A stretch of DNA of 64,000 nucleotides from Actinoplanes lutulentus (GTDB lineage Bacteria > Actinomycetota > Actinomycetes > Mycobacteriales > Micromonosporaceae), in NCBI RefSeq assembly GCF_003259845.1, contig NZ_QLMJ01000026.1, positions 1 through 64,000 of the forward strand, written 5' to 3'. Positions within the stretch are counted from its first letter, which is position 1. The number at the start of each line of letters is the position of its first letter. This document shows positions 40,153-48,993 of this stretch, piece by piece. A program made the translations under genes and the position numbers. A model generated the notes under the pieces. That model had not been told where the DNA came from. It did not search any database and saw only the letters and a program-made list of their open reading frames with translations.

Positions 40153-41193
40153 ATGGAGATCCGCCTCTGGTCCGTCGTCGCTGAGCCGGTCGCGCTCGCC
40201 GCCGCCGGTCCGGGCGCGGAGGAGGCCGGCGGCACCGGCGCGTGGTTCGCCGTGGGTCCGGACGCCATCGTCGTGATCGTCGCGGCCGGTGTGCGTACCG
40301 CAGAGGATCTGACCGTGCCCGGACCGCTGCCGCGCCTGGTGGAACGGCATCTCGCGCACGGCGCGTCACCGATGATCCTGGCTTTCGCGCGGCTTCCGGA
40401 GGGGTGTCTCGCGCTCGGCGCGGCCCAGGTCACGCGGCTCGGCCGGCGTCGCGGCGCGCTGCAGGACCTCGGCCTCTGCCTGGACGCGCCACTGCCTTAC
40501 GAACTGCTTGATCGGGTACGCCCTACCGGCCCGCCCGGGCCGCAACCGCCCATCGACTGGGTGAACCTCCTACCGGGTGACCCCGGCACGGCACTGCGGC
40601 AGTTCGTCGACGGCTGGTACGCCGACATCCCACCCGTCCCCGAGGAGAACATCCCCGCCACCAGCGGGCCCGAGCCGCTGCGGGCGTTCCAGCGCGCCGC
40701 CGCCGGCCGACCGGCGGTGCACGGCCGCAGCCTGCAGATCTTCGGCGAGGCGATGGCGACAAGCGAACCCGGGACGATCGCGTTCGGCCAGGACGACGAC
40801 CGGATCTTCACGCTGCTCACCGAGACCACCGGCGACGATCCGCCGGTCTGGTACCACGGGCTCAGCGATCAGCCGTTGCGGGAACGCGAGCGGCTCAACG
40901 CGTACCTTCTGCTCGCGACCTTGACCCACGCCGCGATCGACTCGTCGCCCGGCGGGATGGCTTTCGTCGACCGCGCGCAGGTCAAACGGATCGTCCATCC
41001 GCTGCGCCGGGTGCCGCTGCGGCCGGCGCGATGGCCGTGCGCGAAGTCCCGTTTCTACGTGGGGCCGGGCGTGGTGGCGCTGGTCGGCGAGGCGGACGGC
41101 GACTGGTACGAGGTCTACCTGGGCGCCCGGCACCGCTCCCTGCTGCGCCGGCTGCGCAAACTAGGCCTGGACTGGGAATCCTTCGACGGCTGA
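40153..41193 (+). CDS. Hypothetical protein, 346 residues
   Basis: A soluble protein starting MEIRLWSVVAEPVALAAAG. It has a hydrophobic beta-rich N-terminal third, a Pro-rich middle (RPTGPPGPQPPIDW) and a C-terminal part ending GDWYEVYLGARHRSLLRRLRKLGLDW. No catalytic motif or family was recognised. Coding is supported by length, codon bias and the G/C third position. There is no close operon partner. Confidence 0.7.
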   Translation: MEIRLWSVVAEPVALAAAGPGAEEAGGTGAWFAVGPDAIVVIVAAGVRTAEDLTVPGPLPRLVERHLAHGASPMILAFARLPEGCLALGAAQVTRLGRRRGALQDLGLCLDAPLPYELLDRVRPTGPPGPQPPIDWVNLLPGDPGTALRQFVDGWYADIPPVPEENIPATSGPEPLRAFQRAAAGRPAVHGRSLQIFGEAMATSEPGTIAFGQDDDRIFTLLTETTGDDPPVWYHGLSDQPLRERERLNAYLLLATLTHAAIDSSPGGMAFVDRAQVKRIVHPLRRVPLRPARWPCAKSRFYVGPGVVALVGEADGDWYEVYLGARHRSLLRRLRKLGLDWESFDG

Positions 41194-41226
41194 GAACGCC
41201 AGAAAAGCAGAAAAGCAGAACGGCCC

Positions 41227-41466
41227 TCAGGAAACCGGGGCGCAGGCGGTGATCGCCTTCGCCTGGCCGAGCAGCTGATCACGCGTCCGGGTCAGCTCCT
41301 CGATCGCGACCCGCATCGACTCGGTGCCGCGGACGTCGCCGGCCAGATCCCGCAGCGTGGTGAGCACATCAACAGTCGCGGACATCTGCCCGGCGGCCGT
41401 GGTGAGTCGCCGCACCATCTCCGCACGCGCGAGCGACAACAGCGGGTCCGACGTCAGGGCTTCCAC
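41227..41466 (-). CDS. Small helical hypothetical protein
   Basis: The 79-residue protein starts from GTG with an excellent GGAGG site 7 nt upstream (VEALTSDPLLSLARAEMVRR). It is largely alpha-helical, with heptad-like ATVDVLTTLRDLAGDVRG and IEELTRTRDQLLGQAKAI, perhaps a short coiled coil. No family was recognised. It is divergent from the first GGDEF-EAL gene. Confidence 0.6.
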   Translation of the reverse strand: MEALTSDPLLSLARAEMVRRLTTAAGQMSATVDVLTTLRDLAGDVRGTESMRVAIEELTRTRDQLLGQAKAITACAPVS

Positions 41467-41526
41467 CAGGGCACCTCCGGAATCGTGGCGGCCGACCGGC
41501 CGCCGCTGTGACCCCACCGATCGGCC

Positions 41527-41598
41527 GGTCGAGCCCGGCCCTGAGAGGACGGCCGAGCCCGGCCCTGCGATGACGGTCGAGCCTGGCCCTGAGAGGAC
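41527..41598. repeat. 24-bp tandem repeat, 3 copies
   Basis: GGTCGAGCCCGGCCCTGAGA followed by GGAC is repeated at 41527, 41551 and 41575. It ends 46 bp before the chosen start of the GGDEF-EAL gene. The 24-bp unit keeps frame, and the frame is open, so an extended protein with VEPGPERTA repeats from ATG 41570 is possible. Confidence 0.8.
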
Positions 41599-41644
41599 CG
41601 CCGTTTTCCGTCAAACCCTGCCGACGACGACCGATGAATGGGTC

Positions 41645-43978
41645 ATGCACCTCTGGAGTCGCCGCCCGTTCGACCTCCCGTTCGTGGCGTCGCTCGGGCT
41701 GTTCGTGTTCGTGCTGGCCTGGTTCGCGATCGGGCTGGCTCACGTCTGGCCGCACCCGATCATCGGCTGGCTGCCGCTGCCGGTGCTCTCCGCGCTGACC
41801 ACGTACCAATGCTGGCTGACCGCCCGCAGTCCCGCGCTGGACGACACCACCCGCCGGTTCTGGGGGCAGCTCGGCATCGCCTGCGGTCTGCTGGTCTTCG
41901 GCTCGATCAGCAACATCGCCGATGCGTTCGGCGGGCCGGTGATCAGCCAGGCGCTCAGCATCCGCACCCAGTTGATCTTCGTCGCGGCCGTGCTCGTCGT
42001 CCTGGTGGCGCTGTTGCGCCTGCCCACCTGGCAGCGGACCTCCGGCGACTGGATCCGGTTCGGCCTGGACACCGGCATCGTCGCGCTCACCGGCACGGTC
42101 CTGCTCTGGCACTTCTCGATCAGCCGGATCGATTTCGCCACGTCGACGGACACCTCACCACGCTCGGTCCTGGTGATCATGCTGGTCGCGGTGGTCGCGC
42201 TGATCACCTTCGTGAAGGTGGCGTTCGCAGGCGCCGGTCGCCTGGACCGCGGCGCCCTGCACATCCTCTCGGCCGGTGTCGGCCTCTCCGCCTCGACCGG
42301 CGTGCTGACGCCGCTGATCGCCGACAAGCCGCACCTGGCGGCCAGCCTGATCGCGTTCCCGATGTCGCAGCTCACCGCCACCCTGGCGGCCCGCCGCCAG
42401 CGGCACAACGGTCCGGCGCGCGAGACCTCGCGGCCGGACCCGCGCCGGTTCAGCCTGGTGCCTTACCTCTCGGTGGCGATTCTGTACGGGGTCCTGCTCA
42501 AGGTCGAACTGCCCCGAGGCGGCGCGGAGGCCATGATGGCGTGCTCGGTCACCGGGCTCACCCTGCTCGTCGTGCTGCGCCAGATCACCACGCTGCGCGA
42601 CAACAGCCGTCTGCTGGACACCGTCGACACGAATCTCGAGCAGCTTCGTGCGTACCAAAAGCAGTTGGACCATCAGGTCACGCATGACTCCCTGACGGGG
42701 ATCAACAACCGATCAGCGTGGGCGGACGAGATCTCGCGGCGGCTCGCCGGCGGCGAGCCGTTCGTGGTCGCCCTGCTCGACCTCGACGACTTCAAGGTGA
42801 TCAACGATCGGTACGGGCATCACACCGGCGACGTGCTGCTCCAGACGATCAGCAGGCGGCTGCGGGAGCGGCTGCGCCCGGAGGACACCGTGGCGCGGCT
42901 CGGCGGCGACGAATTCACCCTGCTCCTGCCCGGCCTGGACGACGAGGGAACCGAGGAGCTGCTGCGCGCCCTGCTGGCCGAGGTGCAGTGCCCGGTGATG
43001 GTCGAAGGGCACGACCTGGCGCCCCGGATCAGTGTGGGAGTCACCGCGAGCCGCCCCGAGGACACCGCCGGCGAGGTGCTGCGCCGCGCCGACGTAGCGA
43101 TGTACGCCGCGAAGCGTGAGGGCGGCGGCCGGTGGACCTGGTTCGACACGGTGATGGACCAACTCGCCGACAGCGACGCCCGGCTCGGCGCCGACCTGCG
43201 CCAGGCCATCCTGCGTGACCAGCTCTTCCTGGTCTACCAGCCGATCGTCGAGCTGCCGCACGGCCGGCTCGCCGGTGTCGAGGCGCTGGTCCGGTGGCGG
43301 CACCCGGAGCACGGTCTGATCCCGCCGGGCATCTTCATCCCGCTCGCCGAGCGCAACGGGCAGATCGTCGAACTCGGCCGCTGGATCGTCGAACAGGCCG
43401 TCCACCAGACCGCTCGATGGGTACGCGAATACGGCGCCGACGCCCCGGAGAAGGTCAGTGTCAACGTCTCCGCCCGGCAGCTCAACGAGCCGGGCTTCCC
43501 GGCCGAGATGGCGGCGCTGCTCTCGGCGGCCGGACTTGACCCGGAACGCCTCGTCGTCGAGGTGACCGAGACCGCCGTGCTCGGCACCGGGATCGCCCTG
43601 GACGCCGTGCGCGCGCTGCACGATCTCGGCCTGCGCATCGCGCTGGACGACTTCGGCACCGGCCAGTCGTCGCTGAGCCTGCTGGTGGAGTGCCCGGTCA
43701 CCTGGCTGAAGGTGGACAAGTCGTTCGTCGACGGGGTGACCACGGCCAGCCCGCAGGCGGTGATCGTCGACGGGCTGATCGGGATCACCCGGGGGCTGCG
43801 GATGCAGGCGGTGGCCGAGGGCGTGGAGACCGCCGAGCAGGCCGCCCGCCTCTACCAGGCGGGGTACCGGTTCGCCCAGGGGTATCACTTCGCGCGCCCG
43901 ATGCCGCATTCCGACGTCGAATTGCTTTTCGGAGGGATTCGCCCGGACAACTCATTGCTGGAGATCGCACGCCGATAA
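41645..43978 (+). CDS. Membrane GGDEF-EAL c-di-GMP turnover protein
   Basis: The 777-residue protein has about eight transmembrane helices in its first 320 residues (a MASE-like sensor region starting LPFVASLGLFVFVLAWFAIG). A GGDEF domain follows with intact GGDEF at 420-424, preceded by the RPED inhibitory-site motif. The EAL domain has EALVRW at 546-551, the NVSARQL loop, DDFGTGQSSLSLL and EGVETAEQA, all catalytic residues visible. It may be bifunctional. The start is ambiguous: ATG 41645 is chosen, ATG 41570 would add 25 repeat-derived residues. It is 8 bp upstream of a second such gene. Confidence 0.9.
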   Translation: MHLWSRRPFDLPFVASLGLFVFVLAWFAIGLAHVWPHPIIGWLPLPVLSALTTYQCWLTARSPALDDTTRRFWGQLGIACGLLVFGSISNIADAFGGPVISQALSIRTQLIFVAAVLVVLVALLRLPTWQRTSGDWIRFGLDTGIVALTGTVLLWHFSISRIDFATSTDTSPRSVLVIMLVAVVALITFVKVAFAGAGRLDRGALHILSAGVGLSASTGVLTPLIADKPHLAASLIAFPMSQLTATLAARRQRHNGPARETSRPDPRRFSLVPYLSVAILYGVLLKVELPRGGAEAMMACSVTGLTLLVVLRQITTLRDNSRLLDTVDTNLEQLRAYQKQLDHQVTHDSLTGINNRSAWADEISRRLAGGEPFVVALLDLDDFKVINDRYGHHTGDVLLQTISRRLRERLRPEDTVARLGGDEFTLLLPGLDDEGTEELLRALLAEVQCPVMVEGHDLAPRISVGVTASRPEDTAGEVLRRADVAMYAAKREGGGRWTWFDTVMDQLADSDARLGADLRQAILRDQLFLVYQPIVELPHGRLAGVEALVRWRHPEHGLIPPGIFIPLAERNGQIVELGRWIVEQAVHQTARWVREYGADAPEKVSVNVSARQLNEPGFPAEMAALLSAAGLDPERLVVEVTETAVLGTGIALDAVRALHDLGLRIALDDFGTGQSSLSLLVECPVTWLKVDKSFVDGVTTASPQAVIVDGLIGITRGLRMQAVAEGVETAEQAARLYQAGYRFAQGYHFARPMPHSDVELLFGGIRPDNSLLEIARR

Positions 43979-43986
43979 GTGAGTTG

Positions 43987-46398
43987 ATGAACGTTCGGCA
44001 GAAGCTTCTGGGCGGGTACTTGCTGGTGGCTCTCCTGCTGGCGGCGACCGCGTTCGTCGCCTGGCGCGCCGACAACGCCTCCGCGGAGACGGCAGCCGCC
44101 GAGGAGGCGGAACAGCTCGCGATCGGCGTGGCCGCCGACATCGGTTACGGCCTGCCGGTCAACACGCCGGACGCCATCCCGATCCCGCTGTATTACAGCC
44201 AGACCGGGCTCGCCAACTATCTGCAGCGGATGCACGAGACCCAGCACCGCGACGTCGTGGTGGTCGACGCCGCCAAGTACATCCTCGGCGACGTGATCCA
44301 GGAGAACGTCGGCGACACCTTCGACCACGACACCGGCAACCAGGTCGGCAAGACCATGGAGGACGGCGTCCCCCGGGTCTTCGTCGAGACCAGCGTGGAT
44401 TACCCGGAGGGCATCAAGCAGGTCGTGGTGCCGCTGCGCAGTGGCGCCGGCGCGATGCTCGGCGCGGTCATCCTCGAGTACACCCCGCTCTACGACCAGA
44501 TGATGGCCGGCGCCAAACAGGCCCAGAAGATCATCCTCACCAGCTCCGCGATCGCTCTGCTGCTGGTCCTGCTGATCGGTTTCGCGGTGGCCGGCTCGGT
44601 CACCGGGCGGATCACCGCGCTCACCTCCGCGGTCCGGGTCATCCGCAGCGGCGATTACTCACACCGCGTCACGACGGACGGCCACGACGAGATCGGCACC
44701 CTGGCCCGCGCCTTCAACTCGATGGCCGAGCAGCTGGAACGCTCGGCGCGGGAGATCCTCGCCAAGGAGTACACCGACAGCATCCTCGCCAACGCCGGCG
44801 AGGGCATCTGCGGCGTCGACAACACCGGCCGGATCGCGTTCGCCAACGAGGCGGCCGGGCGGATCACCGGTGTCGGCGTCTCCGGGCTGCTCCAGCGGGA
44901 GGCCACCACGCTGCTGCCGGAGGCCGCCGGCGGTCTCACGGTCGGCACCCGCGAAGGCCGCCTCCAGCGTCCGGACGGCACCGCGGTACGCGTCGAGTAC
45001 ACGGTCAGCACGATCGAGAAGGAGGACCGCCCGATCGGCGCCGTCGTGGTGCTCCGCGACGTCAGCCGGCAGCGGGCCCTCGAGTACGACCTGCGGCACC
45101 AGGCGCTGCACGACGGGCTGACCGGGCTGCCGAACCGCAAGCTGCTGCTGGACCGGCTGGAGCACGCGCTCACCCGGTCCCGGGCGGCCGGCGAGCAGAT
45201 CGCGGTCCTCTACCTGGACCTGGACGGGTTCAAGCGGGTCAACGACAGTCTCGGGCACAACGCCGGTGACACGCTTCTGCGTACCGCGGCGGAACGGCTC
45301 GCCGGGGTGCTGCGGCCGCACGACACCGTGGCCAGGCTCGGCGGCGACGAGTTCGCCGTGCTGCTCGAAGCGGCCGATCTGCCCGTCGTCGAGGCGCTCG
45401 CCCGGGCCTGCCTGGACGCCCTGGCCCGGCCGTTCCTGCTGCACCACCGGGAAGCAGTGGTCACGGTCAGCATCGGCGTGGTGCCGGACGCGGCTCAGTA
45501 CACCGACGCCGACGAGGTGCTGCGCAACGCCGACGTCGCCATGTACGCCGCCAAGGACGAGGGCAAGAACCGGTTCATGATCTTCGAGAACCGGATGCAC
45601 GAGCAGCTGCTCAGCCGGATCGACCAGGAGGCACGGCTGCGCGAGGCGGTGGGCCGCGGCGAGCTGCGGCTCTATCTGCAGCCGGTGGCCGGCTTGCCGG
45701 ACGGCCGGATGCACGGCGCCGAGGCGCTGGTCCGCTGGCAGGACCCGCAGCGCGGCCTGCAGCAGCCCGGCTCGTTCATCCCGCTCGCCGAGGAGACCGG
45801 GATGATCATCGAGATCGACCGGTGGATGCTGCGCGAGGCCTGCCGGGTGGTCCGCCAGTGGCAGGACCTGAACCCGCCGACCGCGCCGGCCTTCGTCAGC
45901 GTGAACCTCTCCGCCGCACACCTGGAGCTGGCCGATCTCACCGAGCAGGTGTCGATCGCCCTGGCCGAGACCGGCCTCTCCCCGCACTGCCTGGTCCTGG
46001 AACTGACCGAGACCGTGCTGATGCGCGACGTGGCGGTCACCTCGTCCCGGCTGGAGGAGCTGCGCCGGCTCGGCGTGAAGATCGCCATCGACGACTTCGG
46101 GACCGGGTACTCGTCGCTGGGTTATCTGCGCGACATCCCGGTCGACGTTCTCAAGATCGACCGCTCGTTCATCACCGGGCTGGTCGGCAACGGGCGGCAG
46201 CAGGAGCTGGTCAGCGCGGTCGTCCAGCTCGGGCACACCCTCGGCCTGCGTGTGGTGGCCGAGGGTGTCGAGGACGGCGATCAGCTGACGCTGCTCACGG
46301 TGATGGGCTGCAAGTTCGCCCAGGGATACTTCCTGGGTCGCCCGGAGCCGGCCGCAACGCTGTACGAGCGGCTCAACGCCCAGGTGCTAACGCCGTAG
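43987..46398 (+). CDS. GGDEF-EAL protein with HAMP and PAS domains
   Basis: The 803-residue sensor has TM1 (LLGGYLLVALLLAATAFVAW), an extracytoplasmic domain (about 35-170) and TM2 (IILTSSAIALLLVLLIGFAV). HAMP (about 195-250), PAS (about 260-375), GGDEF with RPHD inhibitory site and intact GGDEF (452-456), and EAL (579-581, AEALVRWQDP; IDDFGTGYSSLGYL; VAEGVEDGDQ) follow. Both enzymatic domains look complete. It is in an operon with the preceding gene (8-bp gap). The last 12 bp overlap the convergent DinB-type gene. Confidence 0.93.
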   Translation: MNVRQKLLGGYLLVALLLAATAFVAWRADNASAETAAAEEAEQLAIGVAADIGYGLPVNTPDAIPIPLYYSQTGLANYLQRMHETQHRDVVVVDAAKYILGDVIQENVGDTFDHDTGNQVGKTMEDGVPRVFVETSVDYPEGIKQVVVPLRSGAGAMLGAVILEYTPLYDQMMAGAKQAQKIILTSSAIALLLVLLIGFAVAGSVTGRITALTSAVRVIRSGDYSHRVTTDGHDEIGTLARAFNSMAEQLERSAREILAKEYTDSILANAGEGICGVDNTGRIAFANEAAGRITGVGVSGLLQREATTLLPEAAGGLTVGTREGRLQRPDGTAVRVEYTVSTIEKEDRPIGAVVVLRDVSRQRALEYDLRHQALHDGLTGLPNRKLLLDRLEHALTRSRAAGEQIAVLYLDLDGFKRVNDSLGHNAGDTLLRTAAERLAGVLRPHDTVARLGGDEFAVLLEAADLPVVEALARACLDALARPFLLHHREAVVTVSIGVVPDAAQYTDADEVLRNADVAMYAAKDEGKNRFMIFENRMHEQLLSRIDQEARLREAVGRGELRLYLQPVAGLPDGRMHGAEALVRWQDPQRGLQQPGSFIPLAEETGMIIEIDRWMLREACRVVRQWQDLNPPTAPAFVSVNLSAAHLELADLTEQVSIALAETGLSPHCLVLELTETVLMRDVAVTSSRLEELRRLGVKIAIDDFGTGYSSLGYLRDIPVDVLKIDRSFITGLVGNGRQQELVSAVVQLGHTLGLRVVAEGVEDGDQLTLLTVMGCKFAQGYFLGRPEPAATLYERLNAQVLTP

Positions 46399-46935
46399 GT
46401 ACAGGTCCCGCAGCAGCGCGATCTCCGCGCCGTGGTGGATGACCTCGCGGTTGATGTGCAGGATCAGCGCGCCCATCGAGGCGTCGCCGTACCCGTCCTC
46501 GCCGCTGGAGCGCAGCAGGCCTTCCTCGCCGAGTGCGGCGACGCCGGCGGTCCACGCCTCGTACCCCGCCTCGAGCTGGGCCAGGGCCTCGGCGGCGCTG
46601 CCCGCGTACTCGTGGCGCAGGTAATCCATCTTCACGCCCTGGAAGTGCCGGGCCACCCGGACGCCGAGCACGCCCACGATGATGTGCCCGAGACGCCAGG
46701 CGATCGTGGTGACCGGCGCCGGATCCGGTGCCGGGTACGCCCAGTCGAACACCATGTCACCGCCACCGGCCGCCATCGGGGCGCTGCTCGTGCCCCTCGG
46801 CCGGACGCTCCACGCGTTCGGAACCGGCTCCCAGAAGTACTCGTCATCGGTCAAACCGTCGAGCCGGGGACGCAGCCGGCTCCGCCAGTGCTGGTCGAGT
46901 TGCTGGCGCAGTTGACCGTTCCAGTCCGTGCCCAT
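46387..46935 (-). CDS. DinB-fold (YfiT-like) protein
   Basis: The 182-residue four-helix-bundle protein has a DinB pattern: LRPRLDGLTDDEYFWEPVPNAWSVRP, WRLGHIIVGVLGVRVARHFQG and ALILHINREVIHHGAEIALLRDLYLR. Histidines in GHI and HHGAEI could bind a metal. Many relatives are thiol (bacillithiol or mycothiol) transferases. An ATG 12 bp upstream (46947) is also possible. Confidence 0.88.
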   Translation of the reverse strand: MGTDWNGQLRQQLDQHWRSRLRPRLDGLTDDEYFWEPVPNAWSVRPRGTSSAPMAAGGGDMVFDWAYPAPDPAPVTTIAWRLGHIIVGVLGVRVARHFQGVKMDYLRHEYAGSAAEALAQLEAGYEAWTAGVAALGEEGLLRSSGEDGYGDASMGALILHINREVIHHGAEIALLRDLYLRR

Positions 46936-47016
46936 GTGCTCGACCATATGCGCCCGACCCATGGCCGGGCTGCCCAAATCGACAGCCCGGCCGCCACCCG
47001 GGGTCGTTCCGCCGGG

Positions 47017-47979
47017 TTACGCCGCGAGGTCGACCCTGGTGCCGAGGCCGCGGCGTACCGCCTCGTCGATCAGCAGCCGTGCGGTGGCCAGGTCCTGCAG
47101 ACCCACGCCGACCGAGTTGAAGAGGGTGATCTGCTCGTGTGTCTGCCGGCCCGCTTCGAGGCCGGCCAGCACGTCACCGAGCTCCAGCCGGAAGTGCTCC
47201 TCGGTGACCGCGCCCTCGGCCACGGCCAGCACCGCCTCACCGGATTCGTGCATGGTCGTGGCGTACGAGTCGACGACGACCCGGGCGCGGGCCACGCCGG
47301 CCGTGTCGATCTCGCGGTGGTCCGGGCGGGGCGGGGCGCCGACCGCGTTCACGTGCAGGCCGGGCAGGAACCAGTCGCCCTTGACCAGCGGATCCTTGGA
47401 CGGGGTGAGCGTGCAGAGCACGTCCGAGGCGAGAGTGACCTCACGCGGGCCGGCGACGACCTCCGCCTTGATTCCAAGATCCTTCTGAAGGCGGGCGGCA
47501 AGCTCGGAAGAACGAGACGGCGTCCGGCCCCAGAGCACCACCGAGCTGAACGGATGCACGGCCGACAGCGCGTGCGCGTGCGCCTCAGCCAGCGGTCCGG
47601 CGCCGATCAGGCCGAGGACACGGGCGTCCGGCCGGGCCAGGGCGCGGGTGGCGACCGCGGTGGCGGCGGCCGTGCGGAACCGGGTCAGCACCGCGCCGTC
47701 GATGATCGCCGCGCATTCGCCGGTCGTGGTGTCGGCCGCGAGGACGGTGGAACGCTGCCGGCCGGGCAGGTCGGCGAGGAGTTTCACGGTGGCCAGGCCG
47801 GCCGGTTCGGAAGCGGCGGTCATCGCGACGAAGGTGGCGTCGCCGAGGCTCGCCGACGCCGGCGCCGGAAGGGCGGCACGGCCGTGCGCGAGGTCGATGT
47901 GCGCCTGCTCGACCGCGGTGATCACGTCTTCGACGCGCAGGAGAGCGAGCACGTCGGAGCGGTTCAGGATGAGGGTCAT
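47017..47979 (-). CDS. Ornithine cyclodeaminase/mu-crystallin family protein
   Basis: The 320-residue NAD(P)-dependent enzyme belongs to the family containing ornithine cyclodeaminase, alanine dehydrogenase and ketimine reductases. The Rossmann loop is VLGLIGAGPLAEAHAHALSA, with ATVKLLADLPG supplying the conserved Lys and VNAVGAPPRPDHREID the later loop. The substrate cannot be assigned: ornithine, a ketimine or an opine-like amino acid are possible. It lies 96 bp after the BMP-type permease gene on the same strand and may act on what that transporter imports. Confidence 0.9.
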   Translation of the reverse strand: MTLILNRSDVLALLRVEDVITAVEQAHIDLAHGRAALPAPASASLGDATFVAMTAASEPAGLATVKLLADLPGRQRSTVLAADTTTGECAAIIDGAVLTRFRTAAATAVATRALARPDARVLGLIGAGPLAEAHAHALSAVHPFSSVVLWGRTPSRSSELAARLQKDLGIKAEVVAGPREVTLASDVLCTLTPSKDPLVKGDWFLPGLHVNAVGAPPRPDHREIDTAGVARARVVVDSYATTMHESGEAVLAVAEGAVTEEHFRLELGDVLAGLEAGRQTHEQITLFNSVGVGLQDLATARLLIDEAVRRGLGTRVDLAA

Positions 47980-48075
47980 GCGGAGTTTCTCCAGGTCTAC
48001 GGCCTCGGGCCGCCGGTGAACGCGGCCGAGGTGGTGGGTTGCGCCAGGCGCGGCGGCTTCCGCGCCGATCAACGC

Positions 48076-48993
48076 CTATGCGGTACGCGCGAACGGCACG
48101 GTCAGTCCGGACGGTGCCCGGCTCCGGCCGACCAGACCGCTCACCGCGAGCAGCGCGATCACGTACGGGATGGTCACCAGCAGCGGCGCCGGAACGTGCA
48201 GGCCGACCGCCGGCGCGGCGAACTGGAGCGCCTGGGCCACACCGAAGAACAGGCACGCCAGCACGGTCGGCCAGGCCCGCCAGCGGCCGGCGATGACGGC
48301 GACCACGGCCAGGTACCCGACGCCGCCGGTGATGTTGTCGCTGAACGCGTGCACTTCGGCGAGGGCCAGGTCGGCCCCGGCCAGTCCGGCGGTGGCGCCG
48401 GTGAGCAGGACGGCGGCGTACCGGATGAGCCGGACCGGCAGGCCGCAACGGTCGGCGGTGAGCGTGTCCTCGCCGACCGCGTCGATCGCCAGGCCCCAGG
48501 TGAAGCGCCGGCTCAGACCGAAGGCCAGCGCGGCGGCGACGGCGAAGGCCAGGTACCCGAGGGCCGTCTGCTCGAAGAGCGCCGGGCCGATCAGCGGAAT
48601 CTCCGACAGCACCGGGATCGGCAGCGCCGCGAAGCCCTCCAGGCTGCTGCCGTCGGTGAACAGCAGCCGGGCGCCGTACGTGGTGGCGCCGAGCGCGAGC
48701 GCGTTCGCGGTGATGCCGGTGACGATCTGGTCGGCGCGCAGGGTCACGCTCAGGATCGCCTGGATCAGCGCGACGAGCAGGCCGGCGACGAGCGCGCAGG
48801 CCACGCCGGCGACCGCGCTGCCGGTGACCATCGCGCCGGCCGCGCCGGCGAACGCGCCGGTCAGCATCATTCCCTCGACGCTGAGGTTGAGCACTCCGGC
48901 CCGTTCGCTGACCAGCTCGCCGGCGCTGGCCAGCAGCAGCGGCGCGGCCAGGCGTACTCCTCCGGAGAGGATCTCTTCGAGGACGGCACTCAT
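48076..48993 (-). CDS. BMP-type ABC importer permease 2
   Basis: The 305-residue branched-chain/nucleoside-type permease (NupQ-like) has multiple helices, the conserved LVSERAGVLNLSVEGMMLTGA segment and AFSDNITGGVGYLAVVAVIAGRW. It starts at ATG overlapping the previous permease's stop (ATGA). Family members import nucleosides or related compounds. Confidence 0.9.
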   Translation of the reverse strand: MSAVLEEILSGGVRLAAPLLLASAGELVSERAGVLNLSVEGMMLTGAFAGAAGAMVTGSAVAGVACALVAGLLVALIQAILSVTLRADQIVTGITANALALGATTYGARLLFTDGSSLEGFAALPIPVLSEIPLIGPALFEQTALGYLAFAVAAALAFGLSRRFTWGLAIDAVGEDTLTADRCGLPVRLIRYAAVLLTGATAGLAGADLALAEVHAFSDNITGGVGYLAVVAVIAGRWRAWPTVLACLFFGVAQALQFAAPAVGLHVPAPLLVTIPYVIALLAVSGLVGRSRAPSGLTVPFARTA

